Source: Chloroflexota bacterium (GTDB taxonomy: Bacteria > Chloroflexota > Anaerolineae > Fen-1058). From it: DNA of 11,538 bases. Below are positions 1 to 6,472 of this stretch, one piece after another. Position numbers and translations under genes: made by a program. The stretch is taken from the NCBI GenBank assembly GCA_016219235.1, contig JACRBO010000306.1, positions 1 to 11,538 on the forward strand, in the 5' to 3' direction. The notes under the pieces were generated by a model, which was not told the DNA's origin, searched no databases, and was given only the letters and a program-made list of their open reading frames with translations. The number at the start of each line of letters is the position of its first letter. The first letter of the stretch is position 1.

Positions 1-3000
1 TCATCGCCGCCGGCATTGAAGCGCAAGCGGCCGTCGGCGTCGCGCCGTTGGGCGTTGACAAAGCCATCGGATACGGGCGAGCCGTCCCACACGTCCACGT
101 AATCGAAATAGATCAGGCGGCCAATGCCGGGTGGATCGGGCTGATTCAGCACGACGATGTCGAGCGTGTGTGTGCCGGTGACGAGATTGCCGATCGTGAA
201 CGTCTTCAGATTCTCGGTGGTGCTATACAACCCGATCGTGCCCACGCTGGCCCCATCGACCCGAATCTCCGCGCGGCCCGCATCCGATCGCTGGCGGAAG
301 CCGATGCTGGCCCACACGCCGTAGAAGGTCAGGCTCACCGTATTACTGGCCGTGCTCGACGACATGAGGCCCGCGTCGCTGACGATCGGCACGATCAGGT
401 TTTCATCCCAGCCTTGCGGGCGCTGCTGATAGGAGTAACCGTTGTACGTGAAAGCCGGATGGTATTCTTCGTAGCGCGTAAACCCGATCGGTGTCGGCGG
501 CGTATAGAACGGCCCGGAGCCTGGCGTCTCAAAGGCATCGACGTGGAACTCGCCGTTGTAATGGCGCACCTGCATGATGTGCGGGCCAGGGCCGAGGTTG
601 TTGAAAGAGATGACGCGTTGTTCGCTGCTGGCCGCGTATAGATTAAAGTGACCGCGCCACACGCCGTCGATGGAGATGGCGAGGCGATGCTGCCGGAAGT
701 CGGCATGACCGATGAAGCTGATCGAGTCGCCGGTGAAGGGGAACCACGCGGTCGCATCGCTGGTGCTGCTGTCCCGCATATACGTGCCGCCGCTGGCGAC
801 GGTATCCGTGATCGTGCTGAAACTGGCGCTGCGCCACACGCGCGGGCTGTCCTGTTCGACGCGGCCCGCGGGCATGTCGGTGCCGTCCCACACGTCGATG
901 TAGTCGAGGGCGATGGTGTTGCCCGTGGAGTTGGGATGGCGCGTGCCGCGCACGCGAATCGTCACGGTGTGCGGCCCGGCGCTGAGATTGCCGAACATGA
1001 AATTCATCACGTCGTTGTCGCTGCTGTAGGTGTCCACCATGCCGACGTTCACGCCGTCGATCAGGATGTCGGCCTGACCGGCCTGCCACCACGTCGCAAA
1101 GCCGAGGTTGATCCACGGGCCGGTGAAGGTGAAGGTGGCCGTTTCGTTGACGGCATCCGCCCAACTGTAATCGCCGTTGCTGGCGCGGATGGAGATGACG
1201 TTGCTGATCACCGTCCACGTGCCGGAATAAACGATGGCGGCGTTGGTGTTCTCCGTGCGCGTGATGGCCCACGTGGTGGCGGGCGCGTCGGGCGCGGGAG
1301 GCCTCACCCCTGGCCTCACCCCCGGCCCCTCTCCTGAAAACGAAAAGATGTTTTCAGGAGAGGGGAGAGATGGACGCAAAGCGGCAGGCGGTTGAATCGC
1401 AGGTGAGGTGATCTCACTCGTGATGATCGTCGTCACAGTGAACGTGCCCGCAGTGACTTCTTCCGGCGAGACGGCGTGACTGATTTCTAAGCCTTGTCCT
1501 ACCGTCAAGAAGCCGTAGCCCTTACCATCGGGGAGGGCATTGGGCGCGGCGCACAGATCGTTGGCGCAGCGCAGATCGACGGTGACGGTGTACACGCCGA
1601 TGGCCCAGCCGGACGTGTTGATCGCGCCGAGGTTGTAGGTCTGCACCGACCCCATCACGCGCAAGGCTTGTGTCGATGAGTAAGCGATGCTGCCGCCCGG
1701 CGACGTGATCGTGATCAACGCCGTCGTGTCGATGGGCAAGTTAGCGAGGTTATTCACTTCGATCACGATGCTGCTTGAACTCAACCCCGTTTCGACAAAG
1801 GCGGGATTCGGATTAACGGCGGTGAGTTGCACAAAACGATCTAAAACATTCAGCCGCGTTGTCGCGGACGCACTCAAACCCGATAGGCTGATCTCCGATC
1901 CGACGGCGGTCGCTTGCGCGATCGCGCTGACGAGTCCCGTCACGCTGTTGCTCAATGCGTAGGTGTAAGTGACTGTTGCGCCGGGATTCAGCAGCACGTT
2001 GAAACTCTGCGGGCCGTTGGGCAGTGTCACTGTCACGGCATAGGTTGTTGATAACGTGCCGAGGTTCTTCACCTCCAGCACCGTGTCACGCGACTGACCG
2101 ATCAACGCGGCGCTGTACCCCGTCGACCAGCGCAGCGACGGCATATGCTCGCTCAACGCGCACATCTGATCGGCCAGCAGCGGCGAGACCGCATCGCGGA
2201 TGGCGGCCAGATCGGTTTCTACATCGATCGGGCTGATGTGCGTCGCCAACGAGTTCGCCGCTTGCAGCAGCGCATCATCAGCCGTGATCAACGACGAGAA
2301 CGATCCAGCATAGTTCGCGGCATCGCGCGCGGCCAGCACCGCCTGATCGCGTTGGCCCACGTCGCACGTACCCGCCTCGCACGACGCTTCGAGGTTCGCC
2401 ATCGCCACGCCCAGCGTCGTCAGTGTGGCCGAGAGCAGCGGTTCGCTCAACGGACAAAACTCCAACTGATCGGCCGCCTGAAACACCTTGCCGCTGTACG
2501 GCCCGGCCACACGCACGTTCGCAATGGCATACTGCGTGGTGCTGTTGGCGGCCTTGCCCGCGATGACGAGCGGGAACGTCGCGCCCGGTGTCGCGTCGCC
2601 GATGGTCAACGACAACGGCAGCGACGCGCTCGCGCCCTGCGCCAATGCCTGTGACGCGGGCAGACCGGTGATCGTCGTCGTGGGCGGCAGCGCGTGCGGC
2701 GATAGATCGAAACTCCCCGCCGCATTGCCAATGTTCGTGATGTTGAGATTCACCGGCGTGCTGCTGTTAGGCGGCAGATACAACTGCGCCGGATCGAGCG
2801 TCATGCGATTGAACGACTGCGGCGGCATGACGAAGACCGACGACGCCTGCACATTGATCGGCGTTGAGGTCGCGGTGACATCAACGGGATAGTTGGTGTT
2901 GACGGGCGGCAGTGTGCCGCTCGACGGTGAGATATACAGACCCAGGCGCGCCACTTCACCCGCAAGCAAATTCACTGTGGCTGTGGTTGATCGCACCGCG

Positions 3001-6000
3001 TTGAGGATCAGCCAATCGGACGGCGGGCCGCTGACGTTGATGTCAAACGCGCGCGTTGATCCGCTGGTGTTGGTGAGCACGATGGTGTAAGCCGCGCCGG
3101 GCACTTCCACTTCGCCGTCGTTGGTTTCGTTCGGATCGGCCGCAATCGCGGCGAGGCCCATCGCCACCGTGATCTTTGGCTCAGGCGCGATCGAGAGTTG
3201 CGCGCTCGTCGGGTTCAAGATCGTGATCGTGTGCGTGGCCGTCTCGATCAATTCAGGGTGCAACTTCGATTGCGCGACGAGTTCAATCACGTAGTTGCCG
3301 GGCGCAACACCCTCATCAGGCAGAACGCTGATTTGACCAGTAGCCGTAATCGTCGCCGCCCAGCCGATCGGGACGTAGACGGCCACCGTGAAGTCATCCG
3401 CGAAGTTGCTGTTGATCTGGGCCTGGAATGCACTGAGCGTACCGGGCGCGATCGACGACACACTCGGGTTCGCCGCGAGGGTGAACGCGGGCGTGCCACT
3501 GCCATTCGCGGGAGCCGTCAGCGTCGTGATGGTCACGTCGCTGCCGGAAGTATCGCCGTAAGTGAAAGCGAGTTCGGGCAAGGGCAACACATCGGCGGCG
3601 ATGGCGTTCGCTTCGCTCATGAAGAACTGCTCCACACCGCACGCGATAGGTGGGCATAGATACGCGGGCAAACTACGCCACGAGCTCGCCACGTCCGCAC
3701 GATCGGGCTGCGCGGGTCGATTGCCGCCGCTGATGCCCGCCGCCACGGCAAAGAAATAGCCGCGCAGCGTCATGCCAATCTTCAACGCGGACTCGGCCAG
3801 TTCCACTGTGTCGGGCTGGATACCTCCGCCCCCGCCGTAAATATCGACAAACTCTTCCACGACGATTTGCAGCAGCCGATACTCCAGCGCGGCCGGATGC
3901 AAACCGTTCTCGCCCACGCTGATCGTCTCACCCGTCACCGGATCGATCGTCCACCACGCGAAGGTCGGCGCACCATCGATCAGCACCGCGCGCGAGGGGA
4001 TCAACACTTGCTTGCCTTCCAACAGCGCGTCGATGACGTGCGCCAGTGCGTCATCTGAAAAGTCATAAGCATCCAGTAAGCCGTACTCATTCGGCTGGAT
4101 CAGCACCGGATCGATGCCCTGCGCCGTCATCTCGTCGAAGACGCGCATCGTCGTGAGCGGCGGCGTGCCGTCGCCTTGCGCCAGCGCTTCGCCTTCGAGG
4201 ATCGATTCATTCAGGCCCTTGGCCCACTGCGCGACTTGTTCCGCGGCGGTCGCTTGACCCGGATACACGACCGCCTCCACCGAGGTATGCCGCAGATCGA
4301 CGGTGGTCGTCACGATGTCGTTGGGTGAACCGATCGAGGACACGGTAAAGACGCGCGGCGAGGCGTAATACAGCCGCGTGCGCAGGCCGGCTTCAATGTC
4401 CGTCAAAGCCGCATCGGCCTGACGCGCAAAATTCAGGCCCACGCTGGTCAGCGCCAACTCGGACACAAACACCAGATCGGCGCGCGCGGCCGCGTAGGCG
4501 TCCAGATCGGCGCCGGTCAGGACTGCATCGGGCGGCAGGCGATTCGCAATCTCCAGCATCGCCTGACTGATCGCGCCCGCTTCCTTCAAGCGGTTCAATA
4601 CACCCACCGATTGGCGCTGCGCAGCCCAATCGCTCACCGCATTCGGCAGCACCCAATTCACATACACATCTTCCGGCCCGAAGAACGGCCCGCTGCTCGT
4701 GCCCAATTCCAACTGCGGACTGCCGCCTAAACGCCGCGTCGCCGCGCCGATGAGGTCGCGCACTTCGCGCGTGAACGTTTCCGTGTGGCCGTCGGGCGAG
4801 TGAATTTCGTATTCAAGCCATTCCGCCGTGGTGAACGTCGTCGCCAGCGGGAAGTTGGTCAGCAGGTCTTGAAACGATTCGCCTTGAAATCCCTGATTGT
4901 TGTCTTCGATGCCGAGGTAGGGGGTGTAATCGCGCGTGATGTTGGAAAACACGCCGCCCGCCAGTTGTTCGCTCACCAGATGGCCCAGCGTCAAACGCTT
5001 GCCCGCCAGTTGGCTCACGTTGAAAATTTGATCGAGCACATACGAAGTCGATAACGTCACACCGCCGACCGGGAACGAGTTGTATTGCTCCTTCTTCAAA
5101 CGCACGCGCAGCGTATGGTGCACACCCGATGGGACATCGGCGGCCCGATCGGTCCCGTCGCCGCTCGGCGTGGCAAACGCCTGGCCGGCAGTTGCTTGCG
5201 GATACGTTGGATCGAGATCAGTCCAACCCGAGCCGGGCAAGTACGCTTCCACCCACCAGTGATCGGATGCGAGTGCGATCAGCGCCGCATCATTCACCGG
5301 ATCGGCCAACGGCGTTCCGATGGGCAAGTAGCCCGCGACACCGTTCGCCGCCGGGAACAGGCTGGCGATCAACGTCTGGGCTTGCGTGGTATTCAACGTG
5401 CCGTGTCGATAACGCGCAGGCACGCCCGCCGCGCGCAGCATCGCGATCAAGGCCGAGGCTTTATCGAGCGAGTTGCCGGCTTCGCCCCACAGCGTGCCGC
5501 GTGTGCCGCGCAATGCGCCTTGATAGAGATCGGTGCGGAAGGATTGAACTGCCGTGAACGCGGATAGCGGATCCTGCGCGAACCCTGACGTGAACCAGAT
5601 CAATTCTGGATCGTTGGGATCAGCCGCCGAGGTGGCCGCAAGATACGCAGCATCGATGCCCGTCGGGATGATGCTAGCCGATCGGGCGTTGGTGTTAATG
5701 GCTTGTCCCCAGCGTAAAGCACTGGCCTGTGCGCCACTATCGAGGTTGATGAAATCGCCGCCCGCCGACGGCGTCTGGATCGTCAACGTGATCTGCGCGC
5801 TGCTCATGGGAGCGAGGTCGGGCAGCTGCCACGTCAACATGCTGCCGTTCTGCGTCACATTGCCTGACGCTGCAATCAACGTTACACTTGTCGCCAGCGT
5901 ATCGGTGACGATGATCGATCGCAAGTTGTTGGCATCTAGCAATGGATCGAAGTTGGCGAATGAGTCGGCCAGTTGTTCATCGGTCGCGGCGGGCGGTGCA

Positions 6001-6263
6001 TCGGGCACGCGCGTGACGGGCAGGTTGTTGCTCAGCGTGAAGATCACCTCGACTGTGCCCGCCGTGTATTGACTTTGCACGCGCGCGATGGTCAATGACT
6101 GCGCCAGTGGTGAGGGATAGGTCGCCGAGGCGGGCGCAACCAATCGAGGCCGGGGCGAAACCGCCGGGGCCGAATAACCGATCGAGATGGGGACCAACGA
6201 AAAGATCAGACATACACTCAGCAACAGATTAACCGCGCGGCGCGCGGCAACTTTATCCAACAT
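1..6263 (-). CDS. Giant exported multidomain protein with transglutaminase-like core (partial, C-terminus outside window)
   Basis: One frame is open from the ATG at 6263 to the left edge (2087 complete codons, no stop); I read it codon by codon. The start is supported by a strong Shine-Dalgarno. Residues 1-32 look like a signal peptide (basic start, hydrophobic 11-26). Residues ~95-170 resemble a DUF11/Ig-like domain. Residues ~255-355 match the transglutaminase-like fold: the helix ending RAAGVPARY, then SDHWWVEAYLPGSGW and DLDPTYP, giving H335 and D351. The position of the nucleophilic Cys is Ser265 (GNSLDKAS), so transglutaminase or protease activity is doubtful. Residues ~769-788 hold AWWTIDPVTGET, followed by a five-Gly run (810-814). 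Ig/NEW3-like sandwiches lie at ~969-1245, a Cys-containing helical stretch at ~1258-1380, more Ig-like domains to ~1630, a repeat-encoded linker at ~1632-1655, then jelly-roll-like modules to the edge. Probably a surface scaffold or adhesin; the exact role is unknown. Transglutaminase-plus-WWxxDP proteins sometimes lead into Rhs-type ends, which cannot be seen here. Confidence 0.9.
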   Translation of the reverse strand, partial: MLDKVAARRAVNLLLSVCLIFSLVPISIGYSAPAVSPRPRLVAPASATYPSPLAQSLTIARVQSQYTAGTVEVIFTLSNNLPVTRVPDAPPAATDEQLADSFANFDPLLDANNLRSIIVTDTLATSVTLIAASGNVTQNGSMLTWQLPDLAPMSSAQITLTIQTPSAGGDFINLDSGAQASALRWGQAINTNARSASIIPTGIDAAYLAATSAADPNDPELIWFTSGFAQDPLSAFTAVQSFRTDLYQGALRGTRGTLWGEAGNSLDKASALIAMLRAAGVPARYRHGTLNTTQAQTLIASLFPAANGVAGYLPIGTPLADPVNDAALIALASDHWWVEAYLPGSGWTDLDPTYPQATAGQAFATPSGDGTDRAADVPSGVHHTLRVRLKKEQYNSFPVGGVTLSTSYVLDQIFNVSQLAGKRLTLGHLVSEQLAGGVFSNITRDYTPYLGIEDNNQGFQGESFQDLLTNFPLATTFTTAEWLEYEIHSPDGHTETFTREVRDLIGAATRRLGGSPQLELGTSSGPFFGPEDVYVNWVLPNAVSDWAAQRQSVGVLNRLKEAGAISQAMLEIANRLPPDAVLTGADLDAYAAARADLVFVSELALTSVGLNFARQADAALTDIEAGLRTRLYYASPRVFTVSSIGSPNDIVTTTVDLRHTSVEAVVYPGQATAAEQVAQWAKGLNESILEGEALAQGDGTPPLTTMRVFDEMTAQGIDPVLIQPNEYGLLDAYDFSDDALAHVIDALLEGKQVLIPSRAVLIDGAPTFAWWTIDPVTGETISVGENGLHPAALEYRLLQIVVEEFVDIYGGGGGIQPDTVELAESALKIGMTLRGYFFAVAAGISGGNRPAQPDRADVASSWRSLPAYLCPPIACGVEQFFMSEANAIAADVLPLPELAFTYGDTSGSDVTITTLTAPANGSGTPAFTLAANPSVSSIAPGTLSAFQAQINSNFADDFTVAVYVPIGWAATITATGQISVLPDEGVAPGNYVIELVAQSKLHPELIETATHTITILNPTSAQLSIAPEPKITVAMGLAAIAADPNETNDGEVEVPGAAYTIVLTNTSGSTRAFDINVSGPPSDWLILNAVRSTTATVNLLAGEVARLGLYISPSSGTLPPVNTNYPVDVTATSTPINVQASSVFVMPPQSFNRMTLDPAQLYLPPNSSTPVNLNITNIGNAAGSFDLSPHALPPTTTITGLPASQALAQGASASLPLSLTIGDATPGATFPLVIAGKAANSTTQYAIANVRVAGPYSGKVFQAADQLEFCPLSEPLLSATLTTLGVAMANLEASCEAGTCDVGQRDQAVLAARDAANYAGSFSSLITADDALLQAANSLATHISPIDVETDLAAIRDAVSPLLADQMCALSEHMPSLRWSTGYSAALIGQSRDTVLEVKNLGTLSTTYAVTVTLPNGPQSFNVLLNPGATVTYTYALSNSVTGLVSAIAQATAVGSEISLSGLSASATTRLNVLDRFVQLTAVNPNPAFVETGLSSSSIVIEVNNLANLPIDTTALITITSPGGSIAYSSTQALRVMGSVQTYNLGAINTSGWAIGVYTVTVDLRCANDLCAAPNALPDGKGYGFLTVGQGLEISHAVSPEEVTAGTFTVTTIITSEITSPAIQPPAALRPSLPSPENIFSFSGEGPGVRPGVRPPAPDAPATTWAITRTENTNAAIVYSGTWTVISNVISIRASNGDYSWADAVNETATFTFTGPWINLGFATWWQAGQADILIDGVNVGMVDTYSSDNDVMNFMFGNLSAGPHTVTIRVRGTRHPNSTGNTIALDYIDVWDGTDMPAGRVEQDSPRVWRSASFSTITDTVASGGTYMRDSSTSDATAWFPFTGDSISFIGHADFRQHRLAISIDGVWRGHFNLYAASSEQRVISFNNLGPGPHIMQVRHYNGEFHVDAFETPGSGPFYTPPTPIGFTRYEEYHPAFTYNGYSYQQRPQGWDENLIVPIVSDAGLMSSSTASNTVSLTFYGVWASIGFRQRSDAGRAEIRVDGASVGTIGLYSTTENLKTFTIGNLVTGTHTLDIVVLNQPDPPGIGRLIYFDYVDVWDGSPVSDGFVNAQRRDADGRLRFNAGGD
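450..1259 (-). other. Tandem jelly-roll-like modules in the C-terminal half of the giant protein
   Basis: Residues ~1669-2087 contain three related modules. Modules A (~1669-1806) and C (~1929-2075, continuing below position 450 to about 65) share the order: an aromatic beta-strand with W-x-x-[LI]-G-F, then [AE]I[LR][IV]DG followed by VG and DTYSS or GLYST, then GNL followed by a G-x-HT strand, and an ending DY[IV]DVWDG. Module B (~1809-1915) is shorter, with AISIDGVWRGHFNLYAAS and GPHIMQVRHYNGEFHVDAFE. This pattern resembles carbohydrate-binding-like beta-sandwich modules of secreted bacterial proteins. The repeat is seen directly; binding to glycans is an inference, and no specific family is claimed. 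Confidence 0.6.
1300..1366. repeat. REP-like palindromic element embedded in coding sequence
   Basis: Perfect 16-bp arms lie at 1326-1341 and 1350-1365 (CCCCTCTCCTGAAAAC and its complement) around an 8-base loop. Next to them is a 12-bp tandem duplication at 1300-1323 built on GGCCTCACCCC. Sequences of the form CCTCACCCCCGGCCCCTCTCC...GGAGAGGGG are familiar dispersed intergenic repeats in several bacterial phyla. Here the element lies inside the giant gene and is read through in frame as a Pro/Gly/Ser-rich linker (about residues 1632-1655) between the Ig-like region and the jelly-roll modules. Confidence 0.75.
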
Positions 6264-6267
6264 GGCT

Positions 6268-6275
6268 TCCTCCCT
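6268..6275 (-). promoter_or_regulatory. Shine-Dalgarno for the giant transglutaminase-like protein
   Basis: The minus strand reads AGGGAGGA, ending four bases before the ATG at 6263. This near-perfect anti-16S match fixes the start; the encoded protein then begins with a basic n-region and a hydrophobic stretch typical of export. Confidence 0.8.
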
Positions 6276-6369
6276 TGAAAGCGATGATGAGTAACTTCAC
6301 GAAAGCATCCCGCCTGGCGCGCCCCCGCTTCGCGGACAGGGCGTGAGCGGAGTGGCATCTTTTCGCCAC

Positions 6370-6465
6370 GCAGTCGAAGGATGCGGTATTAGTCAGGTTT
6401 TCCGATCGGGACGCATCCTTCGACTGCATTCCGCGAGAAACGTGCGGAATTCCGCTCAGGATGCT
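6370..6465. repeat. Nested inverted-repeat element between the Calx-beta gene and the giant gene
   Basis: Perfect 16-bp arms, GCAGTCGAAGGATGCG (6370-6385) and its complement (6412-6427), enclose a 26-base loop. The right arm overlaps a second nested structure: GCATCCT (6413-6419) pairs with AGGATGC (6459-6465), and ATTCCGC (6428-6434) pairs with GCGGAAT (6444-6450). The 12-base GCGGAATTCCGC at 6444-6455 is itself palindromic. The GTCGAAGGATGC and CCGCTCAGGATGC words resemble dispersed repeats common in Chloroflexota and cyanobacteria. It starts just after the stop of the upstream gene, so it may act as a transcript 3' structure, but no U-run follows and a classical intrinsic terminator is not supported. 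Confidence 0.7.
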
Positions 6466-6472
6466 TGTTCCG

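Noticed and set aside
648..1337. Open frame of 229 codons on the plus strand
   Set aside because: It lies opposite the continuous minus-strand frame of the giant gene, in the same codon register. Its Arg/Asp/Ala/Gly/Val-rich composition with no recognisable fold is typical of an antisense shadow.
6209..6212. Possible lipoprotein Cys (C18) in the giant protein's signal peptide
   Set aside because: The preceding residues are L-S-V, and Val at -1 does not fit the lipobox, which needs Gly, Ala or Ser there.
1..6263. Possible frameshift or pseudogene in the giant gene
   Set aside because: Each 60-base line was read in frame and no stop codon was found from 6263 to the left edge, so the gene is intact within the window.
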